Below, piece after piece: positions 1-7,318 of a DNA stretch of 11,107 bases. Both the position numbers and the translations under genes were made by a program. Location: assembly GCA_020851855.1 (NCBI GenBank), contig JADZBY010000516.1, positions 1-11,107 on the forward strand. Direction: 5' to 3'. The notes below the pieces were generated by a model, which worked only from the letters and a program-made list of their open reading frames with translations, was not told where the DNA came from and made no database searches. The first letter of the stretch is position 1. Each line of letters starts with the position of its first letter. The stretch is from Anaerolineae bacterium (GTDB lineage Bacteria > Chloroflexota > Anaerolineae > Aggregatilineales > UBA2796).

Positions 1-1964
1 AAGCGCGCGGTGAAGCCATCCGGCGGCGCGCTGGGATGGATGCCGTCGCTGCTGATGCCCTGGTTGGGCAGCGTTTGCAGGGCGTGCCAGTAGTCCCACA
101 GCGGAATCTCAAACTGGCGGGCCATGCTGCGAATGATATTGTTCCACTCCGTGACGCGCGCCGCATTCCAGGCGTCGGTGAGCTTGGGCGGGATGGTGCT
201 CAGGACCGGGATCACGCCCATCTCAATGCTGATTTCCACGATGCGGCGGAGATTGGCCGTGTACACTTCCGGCGCGACGCCGCCCGAGTCGTTTGTCCCG
301 ATCATAATCAGCGCCACCGCCGGGCGCACCCGCTTGTATTCGCACACGAGCGGCGCTTCATTGCCGCAGATCTGCGTATAGGCATAACCCGGCTGAAGCG
401 GGCGATCCGCGCCCCAGCCATTGCCCGCCGCCAGCGACGGGTTCAGGAACGAATTGCCCGCCCGCGCGTTCTCGCCCAGGTAATGGCCGACCACCGGCTC
501 CAGTTCGATGCGAAACGCGCCCAGATCAAACTGGGCCTGACCGATGGGCGTCAGGAAATAGGGCGATGCGGTGATGCTATCCCCAACGCGCGAGAAGACA
601 TTGGCCCGGTTGCCGAGCGCCTTGCCGCGCTGGAAGATTTCGCGGGCCGTGCCGGACACGTCGCTCATGACCTGGAGCGCGCCGGGCTGCACCACAGGCC
701 GCCAGCGCAAGGCGTCAAAGGCTAATTCCAGGCCTGGCTCGAAGGTCCAATCGTTCAGGTACACGACGCCGGGCTGCTGGGCGGCGGCGTTGATGTAGAA
801 CGTGCCGAGCGTGGCCCACTCGTTGTTGTAGTGCGCCTGCGGCACGCTGATGATGATCTCGCCGGGGATGTTGCCGACGCCGTGCAGCTTGTAGCGCGCG
901 CGGCCCGCCGTGGCGTGCAGGTTCGGGACAAATGCCTCGATCCGATACCAGCCCGACTGCCGGATTTGCGGGTCCCAGCGCGCCCAAACGTTCGCGACGT
1001 GATCATTGGTGGCGTGGTAGTTGCCGGGGCGGCCCATGTAGCCGGGATACGCGCCAAAACGACCCGTGTTTGGCTCTGCGCCGGCGAACACACCGCTGAC
1101 GTAGCCCGGATCGCCGGGCTGCACGACGCGCGACGCGCCATAGGTGACGGCGTTGCCGACCATGTCGGGCGGCTGCTGGCCGGGTGCGCCGTCCAGGTGG
1201 CGGTTGATCGGCTCAAATTCCTGAGTCGTGATCTGGCCGAGCACCCACCAGCTCATCCCGGCGACGCGGTGCACGCTGACCGCCGTCTGGCGCGCACGCT
1301 CGACTTCGGCGGCGGGCACGCCATGCGCCCCGAAGAGCGGGAAGAGCGGCCTGCCAAAGCCGCCCCAGGTGCGGTAGCCGTTCGCCAGCACGGTTTCGGG
1401 CGACACGCCGAACGTGCCCCAGTAAAGCTGCAAATGGACGCTGTTCACGAAGGGGAACCACTCGTCCGGCCAGATTTGGGCGTAGTGGTTCGAGCGCGGA
1501 TCGACCGTCATGCCGATGTGGTAAGCGCCGGGCAGCGCGGAATGGATACGCATCATGAGTGGGCGCACCGATTCGCGTGGGCCGGCGTAAAAACCCTGGT
1601 ACGGCTCCACGTCGAGAACCATCGAGCGCACGCCGGGCACGCTGCACGCCTGGGTGATGACGCGCGCCTCGCCTTCGATGTCCAGGCCGCGCGGGACACA
1701 CCAGGCGTGAAACTCCAGGCCGTATTTCTGCAACGTGACCACCCAGCGCCGGATGGCGTCCGGGCCGCTGATGTGCAGAGCCGCTTTGTTGTCGTAGCGG
1801 CTCATCCAATCGCTGCCGTCGCTCGTCTTGACAAAGACCTGGGTTACCGCCGGGGCGAGCCGCCGTAGCGCCTGGGCAAACTCGTCGATGGTGCGCGCCG
1901 CCACACGTTGCCCCTGGTGATGCCAGATGCCGATTTTATTGTCGTAGGGAGTGATGATCGCCAT
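1..1964 (-). CDS. TIM-barrel glycosidase-like / golvesin-like / SGNH hydrolase protein (3' end cut by window)
   Basis: One open frame runs from an ATG at 1964 to the window edge (654 codons visible, no stop), so the C-terminus is missing. I see three modules. Residues about 5-245 look like a glycoside-hydrolase-type TIM barrel, with a D118-x-E120 pair after a hydrophobic strand that could be catalytic. Residues about 270-420 resemble the golvesin C-terminal-like domain (YVSGVF, WYRIEAFVP, NNEWATLGTFYI, then a final strand AFDALRW). From about 455 comes an SGNH/GDSL esterase-type hydrolase: G461-D462-S463 (nucleophile Ser), GTND at 556-559 (Asn block) and D640-x-x-H643 (catalytic Asp/His). The last block is near the edge, so probably little is lost. 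The start follows an AGGCGG ribosome site, and an in-frame TAG lies upstream with no earlier ATG between. No signal peptide is visible at this start. A role on polysaccharide or cell-envelope esters is an inference; the substrate is unknown. Confidence 0.85.
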   Translation of the reverse strand, partial: MAIITPYDNKIGIWHHQGQRVAARTIDEFAQALRRLAPAVTQVFVKTSDGSDWMSRYDNKAALHISGPDAIRRWVVTLQKYGLEFHAWCVPRGLDIEGEARVITQACSVPGVRSMVLDVEPYQGFYAGPRESVRPLMMRIHSALPGAYHIGMTVDPRSNHYAQIWPDEWFPFVNSVHLQLYWGTFGVSPETVLANGYRTWGGFGRPLFPLFGAHGVPAAEVERARQTAVSVHRVAGMSWWVLGQITTQEFEPINRHLDGAPGQQPPDMVGNAVTYGASRVVQPGDPGYVSGVFAGAEPNTGRFGAYPGYMGRPGNYHATNDHVANVWARWDPQIRQSGWYRIEAFVPNLHATAGRARYKLHGVGNIPGEIIISVPQAHYNNEWATLGTFYINAAAQQPGVVYLNDWTFEPGLELAFDALRWRPVVQPGALQVMSDVSGTAREIFQRGKALGNRANVFSRVGDSITASPYFLTPIGQAQFDLGAFRIELEPVVGHYLGENARAGNSFLNPSLAAGNGWGADRPLQPGYAYTQICGNEAPLVCEYKRVRPAVALIMIGTNDSGGVAPEVYTANLRRIVEISIEMGVIPVLSTIPPKLTDAWNAARVTEWNNIIRSMARQFEIPLWDYWHALQTLPNQGISSDGIHPSAPPDGFTAR

Positions 1965-2036
1965 GCGTCCGCCTGATCTCGCTCTCTCGCTCGTGCCGGG
2001 TCGTTCACATGCCAGTCTCCCCTAGTGTACAGCCTT

Positions 2037-2057
2037 TTGCCCAGCGCGCACGGGCAA
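2037..2057. promoter_or_regulatory. Inverted repeat between divergent genes
   Basis: TTGCCC (2037-2042) and GGGCAA (2052-2057) form a perfect 6-bp inverted repeat around a 9-base GC-rich spacer. It lies in the 214-bp region between the divergent genes at 1964 and 2179. It could be an operator, a small hairpin in the leader of the leftward gene, or chance. I found no convincing -35/-10 pair for either gene in the rest of this intergenic region. Confidence 0.25.
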
Positions 2058-2178
2058 TGGCGACTTTGCACGCGCCTAACACGTCGTGGGATGCGAGCCT
2101 GATAGGGCGGCTTAAGGCGCACCGTCTAAGATTTAACTGCACCTCATGTATTGGAAGGGGAGAGGCGGGGAAAAGCCT

Positions 2179-3054
2179 ATGAAGGCCACACGGGTGTTCT
2201 CGCTCACTATCGTGTTCATTCTCCTGGCCGGGATGCTCATCAGCAGCAGCACGCCGGCGCGCGGTGCAACGCCGATTTTGCAGTTTAGCGCGCCGGGCGG
2301 CGTGACGTGCGGCCCGACCAGCATCAACGTATCGTATTCAGAAGTGCGGGACTACCCGGCGACAGGCATGAGTGTGGAAGATCGCGGCCTGATCGACGAC
2401 AGCCTCGTGGAAGGCCCAACCACATTCACGCCGCCCGGCGCGCCCAGCAACACCGGGACGTACCCATCGGGTGCAACATACACCTTTACGGATCGCGGCG
2501 CGACCTCGTTCACCTACAAGCGCGAATGGAGCCTGTACCAGGGCGCGACGCTCGTCAGCCGCAGCACGCTGGTGATCGGGTGCTACTGGAACGGGTCGGG
2601 ATTCTTCAATGGCCACCTCAGCGTGATGAACGAGGACTTTGGCGCGCCGCCGACCGATCCGCCGCCGACCGATCCTGTACCTACGGACCCTGTACCGACG
2701 GACCCTGCGCCGACCGATCCAGCCCCGACCGATCCTGCGCCAACCGATCCTGCGCCCAGCACGCCGGTAGTCCGTGTGCAGCCGTTCGCCGGACCCGCCT
2801 TGCCGGGGCCGGATGCGCGCAACCTGGTATTGTTCAACGAAGACACGGCGGTGCTTTCCGGGCCGGACGGGACCTTCACCGGGCAGATTCTGCGCGCCTG
2901 CCAGACCGCTTACGTAACGAGGACGAGCGACGATGGGCAGTGGGGCCAGTTGTTCGTCATGGGCGGCTGGGTCCCGATGGCCAATACGCGCGATGTGCCA
3001 GAAGATTACGGCCAGCCCGGATCGCCCGTCGCGCCGGATTGCGTCGGGAAGTAG
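2179..3054 (+). CDS. Secreted protein with (PTDP) linker and C-terminal SH3-like domain
   Basis: A 291-residue exported protein of unknown function. The ATG at 2179 is preferred over the in-frame ATG at 2146. It follows a GAGGCGGGG ribosome site and starts directly with a signal peptide: MK..R, hydrophobic residues 6-21, and a likely cut after A-R-G29. Residues about 30-155 are Thr/Ser/Gly/Tyr-rich and probably a beta-sandwich, with two cysteines. Residues 157-196 are a rigid linker of seven xPTDP pentapeptides ending in APSTP. Residues about 205-291 look like a bacterial SH3-type domain (ILRACQTAYV, DDGQWGQLFV, GGWVPM), again with two cysteines. SH3-type domains in secreted proteins often bind cell-wall peptides, so attachment to the envelope is plausible but inferred. 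No cell-wall sorting signal or C-terminal membrane helix is seen. The gene is divergent from the SGNH hydrolase gene and convergent with proS. Confidence 0.85.
   Translation: MKATRVFSLTIVFILLAGMLISSSTPARGATPILQFSAPGGVTCGPTSINVSYSEVRDYPATGMSVEDRGLIDDSLVEGPTTFTPPGAPSNTGTYPSGATYTFTDRGATSFTYKREWSLYQGATLVSRSTLVIGCYWNGSGFFNGHLSVMNEDFGAPPTDPPPTDPVPTDPVPTDPAPTDPAPTDPAPTDPAPSTPVVRVQPFAGPALPGPDARNLVLFNEDTAVLSGPDGTFTGQILRACQTAYVTRTSDDGQWGQLFVMGGWVPMANTRDVPEDYGQPGSPVAPDCVGK
2647..2766 (+). repeat. 15-bp coding repeat array (xPTDP)7 plus APSTP
   Basis: Seven 15-bp units encode P/V/A-P-T-D-P (2647-2751), followed by a degenerate unit encoding APSTP (2752-2766). Wobble positions differ between units (cct/ccg/cca for Pro, gac/gat for Asp), so the units are not recent exact copies and the peptide appears to be under selection. 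They form the extended linker of the secreted protein, and copy number could vary between strains without breaking the frame. Confidence 0.85.
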
Positions 3055-3096
3055 AACACACACCGCGAGACGGGCGTAATGGCGCGTCATTCGGCG

Positions 3097-3114
3097 GGCG
3101 CATCCCGATGCGCC
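3097..3114 (+). terminator. Hairpin after the secreted-protein gene
   Basis: A perfect 7-bp inverted repeat, GGCGCAT (3097-3103) and ATGCGCC (3108-3114), with a 4-base loop lies 43 bp after the stop codon of the rightward gene. No T-run follows, so it is only a possible terminator or 3'-end-stabilising structure. Confidence 0.35.
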
Positions 3115-3134
3115 ACTACATGGGTCACCTGTAG

Positions 3135-3154
3135 GGGCGTCTCGTGAGATGCCC
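3135..3154. terminator. Hairpin between convergent genes
   Basis: GGGCGTCT (3135-3142) and AGATGCCC (3147-3154) form an 8-bp stem with one G-T pair and a 4-base loop. It sits 16 bp beyond the end of proS and about 80 bp past the end of the opposing gene, so it could serve both strands. There is no T-tract on either side, so function is uncertain. Confidence 0.35.
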
Positions 3155-3170
3155 GCCTGCTCGCCCCTGT

Positions 3171-4955
3171 CTATTCTTCCGGAAACGGCACGTTGACCAC
3201 GCGCTGATCGATCTCCGCCTGGTGCGCCGCCAGCGCCGCCTTCACCACGCCAATCAACGCTTCGACGGGCACGATGCGACGCTCGTTCTCCCGGCGTGGC
3301 TTGAACTCTACACCGCCATTTTGCAGCGCGCGGCTGCTCACCGTCAGGCGCAGCGGGATGCCGATCAGGTCGGCGTCCTTGAATTTGACGCCGGGGCGCT
3401 CGTCGCGGTCATCAAAGAGCGTCTCGAGGCCCGCCGCCCACAAGTCGCGATACACCTGCTCGGCCAGCGCGCCCGCCTCGCCGCCCTGATCCAGCCCGAC
3501 GAGATGCACGGCGAACGGCGCGACGCTGACCGGCCAGATCAGCCCGTCGGCGTCGTGGTGCGCTTCCGCGATACACGCCAGCAGCCGCCCGATCCCGATG
3601 CCGTATGACCCCATGATCACCGGTTTGAGCTGGCCGTCGGCGTCGTTGAACAGGCAGCCCAGCGCGTCGCTGTAGCGCGTGCCGAGTTTGAAGATGTTCC
3701 CAACCTCGACAGCGCGGCTGGTGCGCAGCGGGTGCTGGCAGCGTGGGCAGGCGTCGCCGTCGCCCGCCGCCGCGATGTCCGCCACGATGTGCGCGGTGTA
3801 GTCACGCCCGTAGTTGGTGTTCAAGAGGTGATAGCCGGCCCGGTTCGCGCCCGCCACGAGGTTCGGAGACGCCGGGATGGCATCATCGGCCACGATCATG
3901 GCGCGCTCATGGCCCAGGCCGAGCGGCGAGGCGTAACCGGGCGTCGCGCCGACCGCCTGAATTTCTTCGTCAGTGGCCGGGCGCAGGGCGCGCGCCTTGA
4001 GCACATTCGCCAGTTTCGTCTCGTTCACGTCCATGTCGCCGCGCACCACGGCAAAGACCAGCCGCTCCGTCGTCTTGGCGCTGTCCTCGGCGTCTTGTAG
4101 CGTGGCGACCAGGAACACCGCCTTGGCCGTCTTCGCCTTTGGCGCGCCGAGAAGCGCCGCCAGGGCCTCGATGGTCTTTGTGTCCGGCGTGGCGACTTCC
4201 TCGACGGGCAGCGGCGCTTCCGGCGTGGCGGCAGGCTTGATGAAGCGCGCGATCTGCCGGTTGGCCGCGTAGCCGCATTGGTCGCAGAAAAGCACGGTAT
4301 CTTCCCCGGCGGGCGTCAGGTACATGTACTCATGCGCCAGGCTGCCGCCCATCATGCCCACGTCTGCGCCGACGGCGTGCACGGTCAGGCCACAGCGGTG
4401 GTAGATGTTGAAATAGGCCTGGTAGTGGGCGCGGTATTGTTTGTCCAGGCCCGCCAAATCCGTATCCAGGCTGTAGCTGTCCTTCATGGTGAACTCGCGG
4501 ACGCGGATCAGCCCGGCGCGCGGGCGCGGATCGTCCCGCCACTTCGTCTGAATCTGGTAGATGAGCTGCGGAAGTTGGCGGTACGAGCGAATCTCGCGGC
4601 GCACCAGGTCGGCCACGACTTCCTCGTGCGTCATGGCCAGCACCATGTCACGCCCGGCACGGTCGTTGAAGCGCGACATCTCGGCGTCGATGGTGAACCA
4701 GCGTCCCGTCTCGCGCCACAGGTCGGCGGGGTGCACGACGGGCATCGATACTTCCTGCCCGCCGATGGCGTCCATCTCCGCGCGCACGATGGCCTCGATC
4801 TTGTCCAGCGTGCGCCGGGCGAGCGGCAGGTAGCTGAAAATCCCGGCGGCAAGCTGGCGGATATAGCCCGCACGCAGCAAGAGCTGGTAGCCGGGCGTCT
4901 CGGCTTCGGCGGGCGCTTCGCGAAGGGTCTGGCTGAACAGGCGCGACATGCGCAT
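3171..4955 (-). CDS. proS: Prolyl-tRNA synthetase (bacterial type, with editing domain)
   Basis: A class II aminoacyl-tRNA synthetase that charges tRNA-Pro with proline in the cytoplasm. At 594 residues it has the length of the long bacterial ProRS form. The N-terminus MRMSRLFSQTLREAPAEAE is typical. THEE lies at 109-112, motif 2 at about 137-161 (TKWRDDPRPR then VREFTMKDSYS) and motif 3 at 449-457 (GSYGIGIGR). Between motifs 2 and 3, about residues 240-400, is the YbaK-like insertion domain, which in this family hydrolyses mischarged Ala-tRNA-Pro (RGDMDVNETK, GYASPLGL, LVAGANRAGYH). It is followed by a CPRC pair and the HIF-like EVGNIFKLGTRYS segment. Residues about 490-590 are the anticodon-binding domain. 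The ATG at 4955 has GAGGA 10 bases upstream. It starts 21 bp after the NTPase gene and may share its transcript. Confidence 0.97.
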   Translation of the reverse strand: MRMSRLFSQTLREAPAEAETPGYQLLLRAGYIRQLAAGIFSYLPLARRTLDKIEAIVRAEMDAIGGQEVSMPVVHPADLWRETGRWFTIDAEMSRFNDRAGRDMVLAMTHEEVVADLVRREIRSYRQLPQLIYQIQTKWRDDPRPRAGLIRVREFTMKDSYSLDTDLAGLDKQYRAHYQAYFNIYHRCGLTVHAVGADVGMMGGSLAHEYMYLTPAGEDTVLFCDQCGYAANRQIARFIKPAATPEAPLPVEEVATPDTKTIEALAALLGAPKAKTAKAVFLVATLQDAEDSAKTTERLVFAVVRGDMDVNETKLANVLKARALRPATDEEIQAVGATPGYASPLGLGHERAMIVADDAIPASPNLVAGANRAGYHLLNTNYGRDYTAHIVADIAAAGDGDACPRCQHPLRTSRAVEVGNIFKLGTRYSDALGCLFNDADGQLKPVIMGSYGIGIGRLLACIAEAHHDADGLIWPVSVAPFAVHLVGLDQGGEAGALAEQVYRDLWAAGLETLFDDRDERPGVKFKDADLIGIPLRLTVSSRALQNGGVEFKPRRENERRIVPVEALIGVVKAALAAHQAEIDQRVVNVPFPEE

Positions 4956-4976
4956 GGCTGTAGCGTCCTCGAATTC

Positions 4977-7145
4977 TCAGTTAGCTCTTCCGCGCGACCA
5001 AGCGAAGAATTTCTCCACGAAGCTCTCCAATCTCGGCTCGACCTTACCCTGTCGGAGTGAGGTCCAGTTTATACCTGCAACTTCCAGTGAGGATAGGTCG
5101 AGGTAGTACAGGGGCTCTTTATGAGTGATGATTCCATGCGCTACCATAAAGTCACGCATTGCCTGTCGCATGGGATTCGCCCCGACGACCACATTGTCGA
5201 TCAGAAGCTTATAGCGTGCAAACTCAGCATTCCTATCACGCCGGAAGAACGTGAGTACCCTCCGTATAGCGAGTACCGCCTCGCGAGTGTCTACCGATGT
5301 ATAAGTGACTGGTTGCCGGTAGTATTCTGCCCAAGGGTGAGTCTTCCCGTCAGGCCAGGAGATCGAGAGGCGGGAGCTTTCATTGCAGTCTACTACGACA
5401 GATCGGGCCACATCGTGAGCAAAGTGGTCAGCTTCAAGCGATACACGCTCTTCTTCTTGGTAATTCCGCACGACCACGGTTGCAGCCTGAATTTCTAGAG
5501 TTGTGCACACCAGCTCCGTGTTTGATAGCTCGAAGTTGCCTCCGGGAATGCCAAGTATTACCCTTCCTTGAACTTCAATGTAGGCGCGAGCTAACTGCCG
5601 TTTAAAGACTAGAGGATGGTCCTCATCTACGATGAGCTTGAAACCGCGACCAGGCTCCTGATCATCGCGACTATCCTCGTCAAAAACCCTAAATCGATGT
5701 ACTGAGTTATCCCCTTCACCGAGCGGTACAATTACTAATCGAGGTTCAGATTTGAAGCTACGCCTAGAAATCGCCGACTCGTACACGTAACCTGCCAGAT
5801 CACCCGATACTACTCCGGAAGACAACTTCCAGTACAGATGGGAGAAAAGAGGTGAAGATACGTACGTCTTCTGTCCTGAAGTTCGTTTGTCCCAGGCTGC
5901 TTTCACCTGCTCATAGAGCCGCACCTCAACGAGGAGGCGCGCAAAGGTATAGTCTTCGAAGGCCGGCCCGGTGAAGACATCGTCAAAGATAAATGGATGT
6001 TGAACAAGGAACCGGTTTAGCAGGTCAATGTAGTGCCTTGCCAGCCAGTTCGGGATTTCTTCTGCCCCTGTATCTACCGCAAATGCCTTCTGTCGCATTT
6101 CTGGTTGAACATAAAGAAACAAGCGCTGCAGTTGTTCACTCGGTGTGAATACTTTGTCCCAGCCGTTCCAGCCTTGCGCTTCCGGGATACCAGCTTGCTG
6201 CAACTGCTTCACAACCTTGTTATGTTCCCGTTCCAGCAAGTTATTCATCAGGAAACAAATGAGCTTTGCCCCGTACGCGGAAGCTGATGTCCTGTCCCGA
6301 TTGAGAAGGTTTTCAACCTCAACAAGATTACCCACTTCGGAAAAGTATGTGGCAATGGCCTGAAGAACGGGAGCGTAACCCAGAAAAGATCTCACTTTCT
6401 GTTGTGCCCAGTGCCGCCCAGGCTCATCTGGTTCATCAGCTCGCACCGCTTCAATGAAAAGGCTGAATACCTTCTCCACGGCTCGCCTAAGTACATCAGT
6501 GTGCTGTTTGGGGGCCGATTTCCCCAGCTTTTCGAGTTGCTTCGCGATGAAGTCCTTCGCTTGATACTCCTCGAAATATTCTATGCTAAGAGTAGTATGG
6601 CGACGTGGCAAGTTATTCTCGGCAGCAAGCGTATCGAGGTGCATATCCATGTAAAATGCCGTCTCACCACGCGCAAGGAGGACAATGCAGGGTCCAGAGG
6701 CGTTCTTTACGAAGCCGAAAACCTCTCGTAAGAATTCCTCCACTCGTGGCCAGCCTGACACGATCTCAGCTTCGTCGAAAGCGTCGAGGACAAACAGGAC
6801 TTGGCCCTTTCTGAGATCTTCAATCAGTCCTGGTAGCGCCTCAAGCTGGAACGAACTCGCCAAAGTGCCTTGAAATGTGTTGGTGCCTAGTACAAGCCTC
6901 GACAGGTCCCAGAGATGTGCCTGCTTTGTCGCTGCGATGTATTGCGCAAGTGCAGATTTGCCCACTGCTCCAGGGGCAGAAATAACGACGATGGGACAAG
7001 TACCATCGTCATCCTCGAAGCGCAGTGGCGGACGGACATAGCTCCGATCCGTGCTGGGTACACTCAGGAGAGATCGAGAGCTAGGGATTAGGGGAAGGTG
7101 TGTACCCCGAGGAAGCTTCTTCAAGAGAGTTTCGAGTGCGGACAC
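4977..7145 (-). CDS. NACHT/STAND-like P-loop NTPase, candidate defence or signalling protein
   Basis: I do not recognise the exact family. The 722-residue protein carries a P-loop NTPase domain: Walker A APGAVGKS at 57-64, Walker B VLFVLDAFDEAE at 116-127 (the hhhhD-small-hDE form typical of NACHT proteins), and a sensor-1-like strand IVLLARGE with R159. A helical region follows to about 400 (YFEEYQAKDFI and others). The C-terminal half is unfamiliar. About 500-610 is rich in short beta strands and may be a beta-helix or sandwich; about 620-690 is helical, with VVVGANPMRQAMRDF, and may be a winged helix. The N-terminus before Walker A is only about 55 residues, with no effector, nuclease or TIR motif and no membrane helix. 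Translation starts at GTG (7145) with GGAGG 9 bases upstream (7155-7159). Base composition is much lower in G+C than both neighbours, suggesting transfer. Bacterial NACHT proteins can act in phage defence; assigning that role here is inference. Confidence 0.85.
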   Translation of the reverse strand: MSALETLLKKLPRGTHLPLIPSSRSLLSVPSTDRSYVRPPLRFEDDDGTCPIVVISAPGAVGKSALAQYIAATKQAHLWDLSRLVLGTNTFQGTLASSFQLEALPGLIEDLRKGQVLFVLDAFDEAEIVSGWPRVEEFLREVFGFVKNASGPCIVLLARGETAFYMDMHLDTLAAENNLPRRHTTLSIEYFEEYQAKDFIAKQLEKLGKSAPKQHTDVLRRAVEKVFSLFIEAVRADEPDEPGRHWAQQKVRSFLGYAPVLQAIATYFSEVGNLVEVENLLNRDRTSASAYGAKLICFLMNNLLEREHNKVVKQLQQAGIPEAQGWNGWDKVFTPSEQLQRLFLYVQPEMRQKAFAVDTGAEEIPNWLARHYIDLLNRFLVQHPFIFDDVFTGPAFEDYTFARLLVEVRLYEQVKAAWDKRTSGQKTYVSSPLFSHLYWKLSSGVVSGDLAGYVYESAISRRSFKSEPRLVIVPLGEGDNSVHRFRVFDEDSRDDQEPGRGFKLIVDEDHPLVFKRQLARAYIEVQGRVILGIPGGNFELSNTELVCTTLEIQAATVVVRNYQEEERVSLEADHFAHDVARSVVVDCNESSRLSISWPDGKTHPWAEYYRQPVTYTSVDTREAVLAIRRVLTFFRRDRNAEFARYKLLIDNVVVGANPMRQAMRDFMVAHGIITHKEPLYYLDLSSLEVAGINWTSLRQGKVEPRLESFVEKFFAWSRGRAN

Positions 7146-7199
7146 TGTTCAAGGCCTCCGATCTTGAAAGGTGCGTAGAGGCGAATACATAACGCGGAT

Positions 7200-7228
7200 A
7201 TTTTACCATTAACATAGTGTGGTTGAAA
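7200..7228 (-). promoter_or_regulatory. Candidate leftward promoter for the NTPase gene
   Basis: On the minus strand, TAAAAT (7205-7200) is a good -10, with TTTCAA (7228-7223) as a weak -35 and a 17-base spacer. Transcription would begin near 7193 and leave a leader of about 48 bases before the GTG start. The -35 match is poor, so confidence is low. Confidence 0.4.
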
Positions 7229-7238
7229 GAAGCAGCTA

Positions 7239-7267
7239 TTGACGGCCACCCACAAGGGGACTATAAT
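7239..7267 (+). promoter_or_regulatory. Near-consensus sigma-70 promoter of the GntR-korAB operon
   Basis: TTGACG (7239-7244) and a perfect TATAAT (7262-7267) are separated by exactly 17 bases, an almost ideal housekeeping promoter. The predicted transcription start, near 7274, leaves a leader of about 45 bases before the ATG at 7319. A promoter this strong normally needs repression, which fits the operator-like palindromes immediately downstream and the regulator encoded first in the operon. Confidence 0.75.
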
Positions 7268-7275
7268 CTGACTGT

Positions 7276-7304
7276 ATTGATTAATCGAATTGATCATATG
7301 ATTT
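7276..7304. promoter_or_regulatory. AT-rich palindromes, probable operator
   Basis: Just past the predicted transcription start lie two palindromes, GATTAATC (7279-7286) and ATCATATGAT (7293-7302). The hexamer ATTGAT occurs at 7276-7281 and again at 7289-7294, 13 bp apart, so the two sites look like related half-turn-spaced elements. A dimeric GntR/FCD protein bound here would block the operon promoter. Autorepression by the adjacent regulator is inferred from position only; the sites do not match the classic GntR-family GT-N-AC core. Confidence 0.45.
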
Positions 7305-7318
7305 GAGGGCGCGGCCCG

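Larger units (their letters stand above)
4977..7310. other. Low-GC island in a high-GC background
   Basis: From the end of proS's upstream spacer to the start of the GntR gene the DNA is visibly poorer in G+C. One sampled line (5701-5760) has 26 of 60 G/C, against 43 of 60 in a sampled line at 9661-9720. The codon use of the NTPase is mixed, while its neighbours strongly prefer G/C in third positions. I see no integrase, tRNA gene or flanking repeats that would mark an insertion mechanism, so the edges are approximate. Confidence 0.7.

Noticed and set aside
831..1868. A 345-codon open frame on the plus strand opposite the SGNH hydrolase gene
   Set aside because: The minus-strand frame is continuous for 654 codons with golvesin-like and SGNH motifs; the plus frame is a compositional shadow.
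1844..2122. Minus-strand frame from 2122 as an upstream extension of the SGNH hydrolase gene
   Set aside because: It is in a different frame from the hydrolase and has no domain; an in-frame TAG separates the hydrolase start from upstream ATGs.
2146..2178. Upstream ATG for the secreted protein
   Set aside because: It would put eleven charged residues before an otherwise typical signal peptide, and the ATG at 2179 has a good ribosome site.
4977..7145. NTPase as a transposition helper or phage gene
   Set aside because: No transposase, integrase, terminal inverted repeats or phage structural genes are nearby, and the Walker B form and length fit NACHT/STAND proteins better than short IstB/DnaC-like ATPases.
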